Source: Armatimonadota bacterium
GTDB taxonomy: Bacteria > Armatimonadota > DTGP01 > JAKQQT01
Assembly (NCBI GenBank): GCA_036504095.1
Contig: DASXVS010000023.1
Coordinates: 1 to 64,000, forward strand
DNA length: 64,000 nt
Reading direction: 5' to 3'
Shown: positions 33,773-43,549 of the stretch, piece after piece
Layout of the letters: each line of letters begins with the position of its first letter
Position numbering within the stretch: position 1 is the stretch's first letter
Made by a program: the position numbers and the translations under genes
Notes under the pieces: model-generated
Seen by the model: only the letters and a program-made list of their open reading frames with translations
What the model was told of the DNA's origin: nothing
Databases searched by the model: none

Positions 33773-35185
33773 ATGCGGGTGAAGGTTTTGGCTGCGGTGT
33801 GTACATCGGTATTCTTCGGCGGCGCAGTCCAGGCTCAGCTGGGAGGACCAGGCGGACTGGGGCCTGGCTTGGATCGGCTTCCTTCGAGAGATTCGGCGTC
33901 GATGACGACGAGCACGGGGCTTCATCCGTGGCTGTTGGCAAACGGCATCTACAATCACACCTTAAGCGCCAGTGCGGATACCGCCAAATACAACACGATC
34001 ATCGGGACGTTGTCCGGTGGGTTGGGCGGCTTCAAGTCCTGGGAGAACAGCCAGTTGGGCGGCAGTCTCATGGCCAGCGGATCGTATTTTGACAGGGGGC
34101 CTGCGGCTACTGGCGCGCAAGCGGGGGGCTCATTCTGGCGGCAATCGTATGTCGCCGATCTGGGGTATTCGCAGCAAGTCAGCCGGAGGTTGAAGTTCAT
34201 CGTTCAGCAATTGGGCGGTCTTTCAGATGGCGGTTATGGGTTAGGCTCTGGCTTTGGTGCCAACGGCGTGCCTGGCATGACGAGTTCATACGGGGCGGGC
34301 AGCACGACGGCTGGTGGTGCGTCCGGACTCGATGCATTTGGCAACCCCGCGAATAACGGATTAGTGGACAACGAGATCTTTTCGAGCCGGACGAAGTTCT
34401 ATAGCGGCAGTGTGTCGATGGATTATCAGATCAGCCAGCGTCTGTATGCAAGCGGGTGGGGGCAGGCGTCAATCATCCGACGGAGTGGGAGCCTTTACGG
34501 CATGGACAACGCCGGCGGCGGGGGCAATGTGCAGTATCGGGCGACACAGATGTCCGTTCTGGGTGTCGGTGTGCAGTTGGGGACAACTCGCTACCCGGGG
34601 CAGTTCGGTGGGATTCGGAATGAGAGCATCTTTGGTGTGTTCACACAGCGGGTCACGCGGACCATGTCGTATACGATGCAGGCTGGCGTAGGGCGCGTCC
34701 GGTCTGAGTTTATCGGCGCAGTTACTCTGCCGCCGGAGGTGGCGGCGATTCTGGGAGCGGGGTCTAGCCTGCAGGTGACGGACACACAGTTTCTGTCGCC
34801 AGTCTACAATCTGTCAATCCACAAAATCTTCGAGTTGGGGACGCTGATTCTGGCGGGCGGTCGCTCCTTTAGCGCTGGGAACGGTTTCGTTCAGGCGGGA
34901 ATCCGGGACACCGCCAGTATTAACTTCGGCAGAGCACTGACGCCTAAGCTGTCCGCAAACCTGGTTGCGACCTACTTCCGGATGTCGGGGCGTGTGGGCC
35001 TGCTGCAGGTAACCGAGACGGCCCAGGTGGGTGGGATGGCCAGTTACCGATTCTACCGTCACCTGAGCCTAACGGCGCAGGCAGGCACGCGCTATGTCGG
35101 AGTGACGCATGGGGCCCGGCGGTTGGATGCCTACGCGGGCGTGGGGATTGGCTGGTCGCCCGGCGACCATGCGTTCAGCTTCTAG
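33773..35185 (+). CDS. outer-membrane beta-barrel-like protein
   Basis: The start at 33773 gives a signal peptide (MRVKVLAAVCTSVFFGGAVQA) and follows GGAGG; an upstream GTG is in frame but unneeded. About 470 residues follow, with alternating hydrophobic/polar strands rich in Gly, Ser and Tyr (LKFIVQQLGGLSDG, FYSGSVSMDYQISQRLYAS, YTMQAGVGRVRS) and a terminal Phe (AFSF), as in barrels inserted by the BAM complex. It is encoded next to exosortase/EPS genes and could be the EPS secretion barrel or its accessory, but no family was recognised. Confidence 0.7.
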   Translation: MRVKVLAAVCTSVFFGGAVQAQLGGPGGLGPGLDRLPSRDSASMTTSTGLHPWLLANGIYNHTLSASADTAKYNTIIGTLSGGLGGFKSWENSQLGGSLMASGSYFDRGPAATGAQAGGSFWRQSYVADLGYSQQVSRRLKFIVQQLGGLSDGGYGLGSGFGANGVPGMTSSYGAGSTTAGGASGLDAFGNPANNGLVDNEIFSSRTKFYSGSVSMDYQISQRLYASGWGQASIIRRSGSLYGMDNAGGGGNVQYRATQMSVLGVGVQLGTTRYPGQFGGIRNESIFGVFTQRVTRTMSYTMQAGVGRVRSEFIGAVTLPPEVAAILGAGSSLQVTDTQFLSPVYNLSIHKIFELGTLILAGGRSFSAGNGFVQAGIRDTASINFGRALTPKLSANLVATYFRMSGRVGLLQVTETAQVGGMASYRFYRHLSLTAQAGTRYVGVTHGARRLDAYAGVGIGWSPGDHAFSF

Positions 35186-35703
35186 CGGTGCAGTTCCCGG
35201 ATGGGCGATGTCTGACCGGCGTCTCGTTGGGTGGCGTGGCCATCGGGACCGAGCCGATGTTCCGTTCCAAGCAGGCGGATGTTAATACGGTGGTGAGGGT
35301 CGGATTGTCGTGTGTACTGAGATGATTTGCAGTCGGCTGCGGCCCTCGGGTGGCATCTGGCTGGAGAAAACGGTCGTTGCCGCGAGCTGGCTGTGGCTGA
35401 GTAAGGGCAGCGAGTACCGAACTGCAGTGCGCGAATACCTAGTACGTAGATAGCGGTGACCGCTCGTGGGTGGGTGAATCTGCCAGTCTGGAGAGTGGAT
35501 GCGGTGACCGTTGGATTTGTTGTGAGTGGGGCTCGGATGTGACGTCGATAACGGTGCTGTCGGCCCAAGCGCTTCGCCATGAGCGATGGTCCATAATGGG
35601 GCAAGGGGCCGCAATGGAGACAGAGCAACGAGTCGGACTCTCGACATCGACTGTTTCAGTTTGGGCGTAATGGGCTTGGTTCGCTTACGGGGTGACGGTG
35701 ACA
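35186..35703. other. intergenic region without a gene
   Basis: About 500 bp between the barrel gene and the heparinase-like gene. No start/ribosome-site pairing or protein-like frame is convincing on either strand. It must contain the promoter of the large downstream gene unless that gene is read through. Confidence 0.4.
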
Positions 35704-38700
35704 ATGATGAAGCTCTCTTTGCTGTGTTGGATCGTGTCGGTACCACTCTTGGCGCAGACCACTTTGTACGTCCCAACGGGCCAGACGCGGTGCGTGGCGT
35801 CGGCAACGAATGCAACGCCAATCGTTATTTCAACAGCGGGCTGCGACAATACATCGCTCGCTGCGGCCACGCCCGCGCTAGTTGCGCACGGCTGGACGAA
35901 TGGCACAGTCATTGTTCTGGCTGGGGTGGAAGGCAACACGGCCGCGAATGGCACTCGAGTGGCGACCAACGTGACCGAGACGACGGCGGAACTGTATGAC
36001 TTGGCTGGTGCTCCAGTGGCGGGTAACGGCGAATTCCTGCGGTACACGGGTGGACAGGGCACCAGCTATCCGGAAGCGGCGGCGGGTTCGCTGGTGACGT
36101 TGAAAGATCACCCGCGCGTGTGGCTGGACGGCCCGGGGGGCGCGCTGACTTCGACGCTTTGCACCCACGGGCGCCGCGATTGCAAGGCGGTTTCGAGTAA
36201 CCCGGCCTACGCTGCCATGAAAACAGCCATCGACGGGCGCGTGCTCACCGCTGACACCGCAGCGCCAAGCGAGATGCTGATTGCCCAGCTACAGAACGGA
36301 GATTTCGGGTATCTGGGCGGGGCGGCGTTGATGTACCAGTCAACCGGAAACACGGCCTACCGGGACAAGGCCATCGCCGCGCTCAACAACATCGACAAGT
36401 ACGCCAAGGGTTTCGGGTGTCTCACCGAACAGATCTCCGCCTGTGGCGACTCCATCACGCTGGACTACGGCAGTAAATATATGTGGAACATCGCGCAGGC
36501 GTACTCGATTGTGCGCTCTGGGATGACCTCGGGCGAGCGCACTGTGTTTGTTAACAAGATGCTGACCGACGTGGATGATGGATGCACAAGCCGCTTCTAC
36601 GCGGGCACGGGCACCGTGAACTACACGCTCTACGCCAAGACCATCACCGGCAACGGCACGCAGTGGCTGACAAACGCCGACACGACACAGCGGATAGCGA
36701 CGGGTGACTCGATCGGGTGGACGGCAGGATGCACGTCGGGCTACTGCGTGGGCATGACGATGATCGTCAAGTCGGTGGAGTCCGACACTTCGTTAACCAT
36801 TCAGGGCTCCCCTACTGGAGGGTTTCTCGCCACGAGTGCGACGGACGGGCCTTTCTGGATCGGCAAGCCGTGGACGACTGGGAACTGTGGGTTTGTGAAT
36901 TTCATCAATTACTCCGGGTACTCTCCAATCGCAAGCGGGAAGGCGCATGGAAACTCATACCTAAGTGGCGCGGCATCTAGCTTTGGCGGGGCAACGATCT
37001 ACTCCCGCGACGAGTCGAGCCGAAACGAACTCTACAACCAGAACATCACGAAGGGCCTCGGCTTTTTGGCCCTGGCAATTGCCCTGGCTGACGACGACCC
37101 TAGGGCGCAGGCTATGTTGCAGCGGCTGGTTTTCTGGTGGAAAGACTTCTGGTATCCGCTCCAGAAGCAATGGACGACGGGCGCAATGCAGATCACGGCG
37201 AAGTACTACGCCACTCGCGTTCAGCCGTTCACCGCCGACTTCGCTATCCAACTTCGAAACAGCTTCTACGAACCGAGCATGGACTTCACGGGCGGGACGT
37301 GGCTGAAAACCCCACTGTCCCTGTGGGTCTACGGCTACAGTCGGGCAGACAACCGTAGTATCCGATGGGGCGGGCCTGCGCCTGTAGCCATGACGGCTGA
37401 TCACTGGAAGGGTGGCTTGGCATCGGCGTATCTCACGCCGGGGAGCGATGAATCGAAAGCATGGCTCCACATCCTGAAGAACTACACAGGGTACTACCTG
37501 CCAGCGGAGACGCAATTCGGCTACGCCAACATGCTCGGCTACCCCGACAACTACCTCTACAGCGACCCGACTGCGCCTACGGCAGACCCGAATACGACAC
37601 TGCCGCTGTCCCGAAATCTAACAGTTTCCGATTCTCAGCCGAATGGCGAGGGCACTGGGCTAGTGATCTCGCGAACTGGCTGGCTGGCCGATTCCAGTAT
37701 TTTCGAGATTCACGCGCTGAGTGAATTTCGGTTCTCCAGTCTGTACGGAACGAGCTACTCCGGTGATCCGGCCAGCTATAAGATTTTCAAACGACACTAC
37801 CTACTGGCTGAGGACTATGGTAGGGGCATTCAGCCCACGTTTACGGCCTACGGTGCTCCGAACGAGCAGAGCAACTTCATGCGGATCGGACCGTATCTCA
37901 GCAATTCACCGTCACTACTCCAACGGGCAAACTTCAAGTCGCAGATCCAGTTCGTCAGGACTTCACGATTCTGGAACGATCCCAGCAACGCGGCCACCTA
38001 CGCGATGGTGGACTATGCGGGGGCGTATCAGGCGGCCGCTCAGATCACATTCGCGCACCGGCACTTTGCGCACTTCAAGAAGTTGGGTAGAAGCGAGTAC
38101 ATCATTGCCGCCGACGCGGTGCGAACCAGCGGCGGGCAGCAGAAGGTGACGTACCTGCACTACCCGAATAACGGGCAGTCGGGGGTTTTCGAGAACGGGT
38201 CTACGCCGTGGCCGGCCAACGGGGCTGAAGGCAATACGGTGTTGACGGACGATTCGCTTGTGTCCAGCGGGCCGGCGTCGAGGATCCTGACCAAGGTATT
38301 GAAGCCGGGCGGCGCGACCTCGCTGCGTGTCTATACGGACAATCCGGACGGATCATACACGGGCACGGTTGATCCGGCGAAGGGGCCGCTAGGTGGGGTG
38401 GGGCAGACCTTCCGAGTATCGATCTGCGCCTCGGCTGATGGCGTCACCTGCGACGCCTCGAATCTGAAGACGAATGTGCTGGTAGCGCATCGCGTGGTGG
38501 ACGGCACGACGGAGACCGCGAATCCGGTGGCGCTGCTGTCCGCGATCGACCCTAACTTCATCGGCGCACAGGTGGACGACGGAGCGAACTCCATTGTGGC
38601 CGTCTTTCCGGCGGAGGGCATCACGCTCTCGGCGGCGGCATTCACGACAACGCATTCCGACGCCGGGCAGTACCTGGTGAGCGGGCTGACCGCGGGGCTC

Positions 38701-40221
38701 TGGTCAATTTCCAGAGACGGGGCCGTGATTACGGCGGCCGCGAACGTGGATAGCAGCGGAACATTGTATTGGGAGGGAGGCGCAGGAGCGTATGTTCTGA
38801 TTCGGACGGGCGCGGGGCCGCTGAGCGTGGCGACGGGGAGTTTGCCGCCAGCGCTGCTGAACGGTAGCTATTTCTTTCCTTTGGTGGCGCTGGGCGGGAC
38901 CCCGCCCTATCAATGGAGCGTGACCTCCGGCCGCCTGCCGGATGGCGTGAGCCTGTCACCGGCAGGCCTACTCTCCGGCACGGCCACGCTGAGCGGCGAC
39001 TTCGCGTTCACGGTGAGTGTGGACGACAGTGACGGGCAAAGCGTCACGAAGGATTTGATGCTGACGGTGGGGACGACGCCGCTGAGGATTCTGACGAGCG
39101 TGCTGGGCGGCGGCGTGGTGGGGCGTCCTTACCAGGCGTCCTTACTGGTTGGGGGGGGAGTGCCGCCCTACGCCTGGACCACAGTGAGCGGAACACTGTG
39201 TGGCGGACTGTCATTGGTGAGCGACGGCATAATCAGCGGTCAACCGCTGCAGGTGGAGACGTGCGCGTTTCGAGTGCGGGTGACCGACCAGGGCGGCCTG
39301 TCGGCGGAGCGTGATCTGGAGTTGAGCGTCGTGGCCGAAAATTCGCTATCTATTTTGACGACTAGCCTACCGGATGGGAAGAGCGGCAGTGACTACATGG
39401 TGCAACTGACGGGCAGTGGCGGGGTAACGCCGCTGCAGTGGTCGATCAGCGCTGGGAATTTGCCGGATGGATTGCAGTTGGACGAGGACACTGGGATCAT
39501 TTCCGGAATACCCGCCTCTGCGGGTCAGTGGGCGTTCACGGCGCAGCTGACGGACAGCTCCACACCGAGCCTGCAGGTGGCACAGGACTTGAGCATTACG
39601 GTAACGCCGGACGTTCCGGAGCTGGCGTTAGTGTCGCAGGAACTGCCAGTGGTTCAGGCCGGCTCGGATTGCCGGACGGCGATTCAGGCGCTGGGCGGAG
39701 TGCCGCCGCACCAATTTCAGGCGACCCGGCAGAGTCTGCCGACGGGGATGACGCTCTCGGCGGCGGGCCTGTTAAACGGGCGGCCGGCGGCGGCGGGTGT
39801 GCCGCGATTGGAGTTGGCCGACGCGACGGAAGGGTCGCTGCTGTTGCGATATGGCGGGGCGGGGCTGCGATGGGCGGCTTTCGGGCCGGGTCTGGGGCTG
39901 ACGCTGAACCGGTTGTACTATGCGCGAGTGAGTTGCGGCGGGGCGGCCGCCGCACTGGCAGCGGCTACGCGGTCGGCGGGCAGGGCGGGCACGGGTGCGG
40001 CGAAGCTGGCGGTAAAGGCTCCAGCCGGGGTAGATAAGCTGCGCGTGGATTACGGGGGCACGGCGGCGCTCGGCGCCCGGCTGGAGACGACGTGCGTGGC
40101 TGGGCGGTGCGGGGCGTCGATTCCCGCGGTTTCGGGCCAGCCGTTGTGCCACCAGAGCGCCTATCTCTCGGGCAGCCAGGTGGTGCGGGTGTCGAAGCCG
40201 GCGGTATTGCTGGCGCGATAA
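35704..40221 (+). CDS. giant secreted heparinase II/III-like protein with Ig-like repeat tail
   Basis: About 1505 residues; the ATG at 35704 precedes a signal peptide (LSLLCWIVSVPLLAQ). Residues about 20-990 form a core shared, collinear, with the protein at 59.2-63.1 kb. An alpha-helical part (DHPRVWLDGP, NGDFGYLGGAALMYQSTG, ITKGLGFLALAIALADDDPRA) is followed by a beta-sheet part (GTGLVISRTGWLADSSIFEIH, QITFAHRHFAHFKK), the layout of heparinase II/III-type polysaccharide lyases. The last 400 residues hold four putative-Ig repeats (GGTPPYQWSVTSG, LPDGVSLSPAGLLSGT). It is probably an exported polysaccharide-degrading or -binding protein; catalytic residues were not identified. Confidence 0.72.
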   Translation: MMKLSLLCWIVSVPLLAQTTLYVPTGQTRCVASATNATPIVISTAGCDNTSLAAATPALVAHGWTNGTVIVLAGVEGNTAANGTRVATNVTETTAELYDLAGAPVAGNGEFLRYTGGQGTSYPEAAAGSLVTLKDHPRVWLDGPGGALTSTLCTHGRRDCKAVSSNPAYAAMKTAIDGRVLTADTAAPSEMLIAQLQNGDFGYLGGAALMYQSTGNTAYRDKAIAALNNIDKYAKGFGCLTEQISACGDSITLDYGSKYMWNIAQAYSIVRSGMTSGERTVFVNKMLTDVDDGCTSRFYAGTGTVNYTLYAKTITGNGTQWLTNADTTQRIATGDSIGWTAGCTSGYCVGMTMIVKSVESDTSLTIQGSPTGGFLATSATDGPFWIGKPWTTGNCGFVNFINYSGYSPIASGKAHGNSYLSGAASSFGGATIYSRDESSRNELYNQNITKGLGFLALAIALADDDPRAQAMLQRLVFWWKDFWYPLQKQWTTGAMQITAKYYATRVQPFTADFAIQLRNSFYEPSMDFTGGTWLKTPLSLWVYGYSRADNRSIRWGGPAPVAMTADHWKGGLASAYLTPGSDESKAWLHILKNYTGYYLPAETQFGYANMLGYPDNYLYSDPTAPTADPNTTLPLSRNLTVSDSQPNGEGTGLVISRTGWLADSSIFEIHALSEFRFSSLYGTSYSGDPASYKIFKRHYLLAEDYGRGIQPTFTAYGAPNEQSNFMRIGPYLSNSPSLLQRANFKSQIQFVRTSRFWNDPSNAATYAMVDYAGAYQAAAQITFAHRHFAHFKKLGRSEYIIAADAVRTSGGQQKVTYLHYPNNGQSGVFENGSTPWPANGAEGNTVLTDDSLVSSGPASRILTKVLKPGGATSLRVYTDNPDGSYTGTVDPAKGPLGGVGQTFRVSICASADGVTCDASNLKTNVLVAHRVVDGTTETANPVALLSAIDPNFIGAQVDDGANSIVAVFPAEGITLSAAAFTTTHSDAGQYLVSGLTAGLWSISRDGAVITAAANVDSSGTLYWEGGAGAYVLIRTGAGPLSVATGSLPPALLNGSYFFPLVALGGTPPYQWSVTSGRLPDGVSLSPAGLLSGTATLSGDFAFTVSVDDSDGQSVTKDLMLTVGTTPLRILTSVLGGGVVGRPYQASLLVGGGVPPYAWTTVSGTLCGGLSLVSDGIISGQPLQVETCAFRVRVTDQGGLSAERDLELSVVAENSLSILTTSLPDGKSGSDYMVQLTGSGGVTPLQWSISAGNLPDGLQLDEDTGIISGIPASAGQWAFTAQLTDSSTPSLQVAQDLSITVTPDVPELALVSQELPVVQAGSDCRTAIQALGGVPPHQFQATRQSLPTGMTLSAAGLLNGRPAAAGVPRLELADATEGSLLLRYGGAGLRWAAFGPGLGLTLNRLYYARVSCGGAAAALAAATRSAGRAGTGAAKLAVKAPAGVDKLRVDYGGTAALGARLETTCVAGRCGASIPAVSGQPLCHQSAYLSGSQVVRVSKPAVLLAR
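35773..36136 (+). repeat. 364-nt inverted repeat copy A (gene-conversion tract)
   Basis: This part of the heparinase-like gene is almost identical at the nucleotide level to 61883-62246 on the other strand: same length, only a few substitutions seen, no gaps. The flanking parts of the two genes differ much more. Confidence 0.85.
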
Positions 40222-40365
40222 GACGAGCGGCGCAGGCCCGGCCGAGAAAGCGTCGAAGCCGGGCCTCCAATGCTAAAATCAAGCATTGCCGGGCGGATAA
40301 GCCTGTCTTTATGCCCACTCAGCCGGGAGTGTGGCCGTGGGTTTTGCAGGGGGATGGGGAGGTTT

Positions 40366-42084
40366 ATGGAGGCAGTGACTTTTCGCGCTGAACTGATCAG
40401 CCGGCTGGAGAAGAACCTCCACAAGGTTCTTCTGCGGATAGTATTGTCACCGGACTTGGAGAAGCCCGTTGAGTTTACGGGCGGAATGATCCTGGAACAG
40501 GCGCGCGCCGCGGCCCGGCGTTATGCCGTGGTGGACAAGCCGGGGGTGGTGCTGTTGCTGCTGCCGCACTCCCTGGAGCTGTTTCTTCTGCATTTAGGCT
40601 TGGTGCTGGAAGGTTGGCTGCCGGCGATTCTCCCGTGGCCGACGAGCCGCATGGACCCGGCGAAGTATCAGCGCAACCTCCTGCATCAATTACGCAACCT
40701 GCCGGCGCAGCAACTGATCACGCTGCCCAGGCTGGTGAGCAATCTGGCGGCGGGCCTGCCGTTTCCGGCCACGGCATGCACGGTGCCAGGCTGCGAAGCT
40801 CTGGAGCGGGCGTACGAGATTCCGCTGCCGCTGGAGAGTGCCGGGGACGGTGTGAAGGCGGGGCTGGATACGCAGCCGCCATCTGATTCCCTGTTCCTGC
40901 AGTTTTCGGGCGGGACGACGGGCGCGCAAAAAGCGGTAGTCGTGACAGCTCCGATGATGGCATCGCAGATGGACCGGCTGCGCGATGCGTTGGGGTTCGA
41001 CAGCTCCGATGGAGTAGCCTCCTGGCTGCCGATGTATCACGACATGGGGCTGATTGCGTGTCTCTGGTTTCCGCTGTGGCACGGGGCGGCGTCCACGCAG
41101 ATCAGCGCCAGCGACTGGCTGCTGGCGCCGGATCTGCTGTTCTCCTACCTGGACCGTTACCAGGCGACCTATTGCTGGCTGCCGAATTTCGCGTTCTCCT
41201 ATCTGGCTGGCCAGCGCGGGCGAATGAACGGGCCTTACCGGCTGGGGCACGTTCGTGGATTTGTGAACTGTTCCGAGCCAGTGAGGGCGCGTTCGATGAA
41301 CGCTTTCGCCGACACATTCGCCGATTGGGGCGTGCGGCGAACGGCGCCGCAGGCATCCTACGCGATGGCGGAGAATGTCTTTGCCGTGACACAGACTCCA
41401 ATGGGCGAAGAGCCACGGCAGACGCCGCGAAGTGGGCTGCGGCATGCGGCCAAGAGCTACCCGCCGCTGGCATTCGACATGCTCGACGAAACCTATGTGT
41501 CCAGCGGCGCCGTTTTGGAAAGCATGGAAGTGCGGATTCGCGGTGTGAACGGCGACGACTGCGCGGAACGCGAACCGGGCGAGATTCTAATCCGGAGCGA
41601 GGCGTTGTTTTCCGGCTATTGGGGGTCGCAGGGGTTCCTGACGTCGTCGATCTCGGCGGACGGCTGGTACTCCACGGGCGACTACGGATTTATGGAGGCC
41701 GGCCATCTTTACGTGATCGGGCGGCTGAAGGACATCGTGATCGTCGGCGGCCAGAACATCTTTCCGGAAGACGTGGAGGCTGTGGTCAACGCGTTGCCGG
41801 GCGTGTATCCGGGGCGAGTGGTGGCGTTTGGCGTGGTTGACGAAGTCAACGGAACGGAAGCGCTGGCGGTGGTGGCGGAGATGCGGGGCGAGTGGGGGGC
41901 AGCGGCGGCAAAGCGGATGGAGCGAGAGATGCAGCAGGGCATCATGGCCGCCATCGGAATCGCGCCGCGCTATACGGGAGCGGTGCCGGAGCGCTGGATT
42001 GTGAAGAGTACAGCCGGCAAGATTTCGCGACGCGACACACGCGAGCGTTTTCTGACCGAGAAGCTGCGCCGTCAGCCCCAATAG
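40366..42084 (+). CDS. acyl-AMP ligase (fatty-acyl-AMP-ligase-like)
   Basis: About 572 residues from ATG 40366, with GGGGAGG very close upstream; ATG 40354 is an alternative. It is an ANL-superfamily adenylating enzyme with FSGGTTGAQKAVVVT (A3/P-loop), WLPMYHDMGLIACLWFPLWHG (the MYHDMGL motif characteristic of FAALs), NCSEPVRARSMNAF, GEILIRSEALFSGYWG, YSTGDYGFMEAGHLYVIGRLKDIVIVGGQNIFPEDVE and a C-terminal lysine in STAGKISRRD. The HDMGL and RLKDxIIxxGxNxxPxDIE-like features favour an acyl-AMP ligase that hands its acyl group to a carrier protein. The carrier is encoded 30 bp downstream. Confidence 0.85.
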   Translation: MEAVTFRAELISRLEKNLHKVLLRIVLSPDLEKPVEFTGGMILEQARAAARRYAVVDKPGVVLLLLPHSLELFLLHLGLVLEGWLPAILPWPTSRMDPAKYQRNLLHQLRNLPAQQLITLPRLVSNLAAGLPFPATACTVPGCEALERAYEIPLPLESAGDGVKAGLDTQPPSDSLFLQFSGGTTGAQKAVVVTAPMMASQMDRLRDALGFDSSDGVASWLPMYHDMGLIACLWFPLWHGAASTQISASDWLLAPDLLFSYLDRYQATYCWLPNFAFSYLAGQRGRMNGPYRLGHVRGFVNCSEPVRARSMNAFADTFADWGVRRTAPQASYAMAENVFAVTQTPMGEEPRQTPRSGLRHAAKSYPPLAFDMLDETYVSSGAVLESMEVRIRGVNGDDCAEREPGEILIRSEALFSGYWGSQGFLTSSISADGWYSTGDYGFMEAGHLYVIGRLKDIVIVGGQNIFPEDVEAVVNALPGVYPGRVVAFGVVDEVNGTEALAVVAEMRGEWGAAAAKRMEREMQQGIMAAIGIAPRYTGAVPERWIVKSTAGKISRRDTRERFLTEKLRRQPQ

Positions 42085-42116
42085 TTCGTGAACGAGATCG
42101 GAGTACGAGGTAATTC

Positions 42117-42365
42117 ATGCTGGATGAGTCTACTATCCGTGAAGCAGCCCGGGCCGTTGTGCAGTCGATGACGGGCGCGTTGGTGGCTGACGACGAGGCG
42201 CTGATCTCATCGGGGCTGATCGACTCACTGTCGATTCTGAAGCTGATCGGGCAACTGGAAGAACGCCTGAACATCGCTATTCCGGCGGCGCAATTGCAGC
42301 CTGACGATTTTGAAAACGTGGACTGGATTGTGGACACGGTGGGGAGGGTGGGCAAGGCTCGATGA
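42117..42365 (+). CDS. acyl carrier protein
   Basis: 82 residues with the phosphopantetheine site LISSGLIDSLSILKLI, Ser37 being the attachment residue. The four-helix pattern is complete (IREAARAVVQSM, LKLIGQLEERLNI, VDWIVDTVGRV). A short purine-rich site precedes the ATG. It ends with an ATGA overlap to the SGNH gene. It would carry the acyl group made by the upstream ligase to the membrane acyltransferase. Confidence 0.9.
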   Translation: MLDESTIREAARAVVQSMTGALVADDEALISSGLIDSLSILKLIGQLEERLNIAIPAAQLQPDDFENVDWIVDTVGRVGKAR

Positions 42366-43543
42366 GTCCTGGGCGCGCCGCCGGCGTGTTGCTGCCGTTG
42401 ACAGCCATGGCGCTGGCGGGACTGCTGTGGGCCAGGCCGTTTGCGGCAGTGAACTTCGCGCTGGACCACCTAGTAGGCGCCGCGCCGGAGTGGACGCAGG
42501 TCAAGACGCTGCTGCGCGATCCGCAGCGGCATGAGACGACATCGGGCGAACTGGCGCGGCAAAGTTACGAGACCCTGTCCCGTTTCTGGGGGCCGCAGAC
42601 GGGCCGCCGGCGCGTGGTATTCGCGGGCAACTCGCAGATGATGACCATGAGCCTGGCCCCAGGGGAAGCGCGCCCCGGACCGGTGGAAAAGACCTATTTT
42701 GATACTCTGTACGACAGCCTGTCGGAAAAGGCGGGCGCTCCGCTCTGCTACCGGTTGGCGGCAGGCGGGCTGACGTACGAGGAAGTGCTTTTCAATCTGC
42801 ACTATTTCCTCGGCCGTCCGGAGTTGAAGCCGGACGTGCTGGTGCTGCAGATCAACTACCAGGCATTCCGCATGGGCGGCATCCGCGAAGGGCTGACTGA
42901 TCTGCTGGCCAACCCGGCGATGCACGCCGCAGCGGAGGAAGAAGCGGCATCGGGCGCGCTGTACGCCGACGAGTTCCGCTCGACGCTGGATCGTTTCGCG
43001 CAGAAGGCGGCGGAATCAGCAGGCGGGACCGGAGCCCAGGAGGGGCCGGTGGTTCTTGGCGCCCGCCTGGAGCGCCAGTTCCGCGACGCCGCCAAGCACT
43101 CCAACTTGATGGCGGCGCGCCATATCCAGAAGGAAGAGTTTCTAGATGTGCTCTACCGGCTACGGCTCTACGTTTTGCAGTTGAAGCCGAGCACGGCACG
43201 CTCGATTGCCGGTTCACGGCTGTCGCGGAACCGGAGTTGCCTGGAGCGCATTGCGACTTTGTGCCAGTCTCAGAACGTGAAGCTGGTTCTGTTTCTGGCG
43301 CCGGTGAACCCGCGGGTCCTCCTGTTCAGCTCGGAGGAAGACAAGCTCTCCTATCGCGGCTACGTCACGGAACTGGCCGAGCGCTTCCACCTGAGCCTGT
43401 ATGATTTTGAAGCGGCGATTCCTGAGCAATACTGGGGCTCGTATTACAACGCGCCAGACCCACTGCACATGGGCCGCCGCGGGCATGAATTATTTGCGGC
43501 CACACTACAACCGGCCGTGGAAAAGGCGCTGAGCCTCCCGTAA
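42362..43543 (+). CDS. SGNH/DltD-like O-acyltransferase partner
   Basis: 393 residues. An N-terminal hydrophobic segment (residues 5-25) anchors it with the rest outside. SGNH-type blocks: GNSQMM at 89-94 (candidate nucleophile Ser91), LVLQINYQAFRMGG at about 160 and the late DPLHMGRRGHELFA with Asp366 and His369 (the D-x-x-H block). This is the AlgJ/AlgX/DltD type of companion to an MBOAT, which moves acyl groups onto an exported polymer. It sits between the carrier protein and the MBOAT, exactly as in Dlt-type operons. Confidence 0.72.
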   Translation: MSPGRAAGVLLPLTAMALAGLLWARPFAAVNFALDHLVGAAPEWTQVKTLLRDPQRHETTSGELARQSYETLSRFWGPQTGRRRVVFAGNSQMMTMSLAPGEARPGPVEKTYFDTLYDSLSEKAGAPLCYRLAAGGLTYEEVLFNLHYFLGRPELKPDVLVLQINYQAFRMGGIREGLTDLLANPAMHAAAEEEAASGALYADEFRSTLDRFAQKAAESAGGTGAQEGPVVLGARLERQFRDAAKHSNLMAARHIQKEEFLDVLYRLRLYVLQLKPSTARSIAGSRLSRNRSCLERIATLCQSQNVKLVLFLAPVNPRVLLFSSEEDKLSYRGYVTELAERFHLSLYDFEAAIPEQYWGSYYNAPDPLHMGRRGHELFAATLQPAVEKALSLP

Positions 43544-43549
43544 CGCGAA

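Noticed and set aside
35282-35821. 179-residue minus-strand open frame
   Set aside because: Ser/Pro/Arg-rich with no motif and overlapping the signal peptide of the heparinase-like gene.
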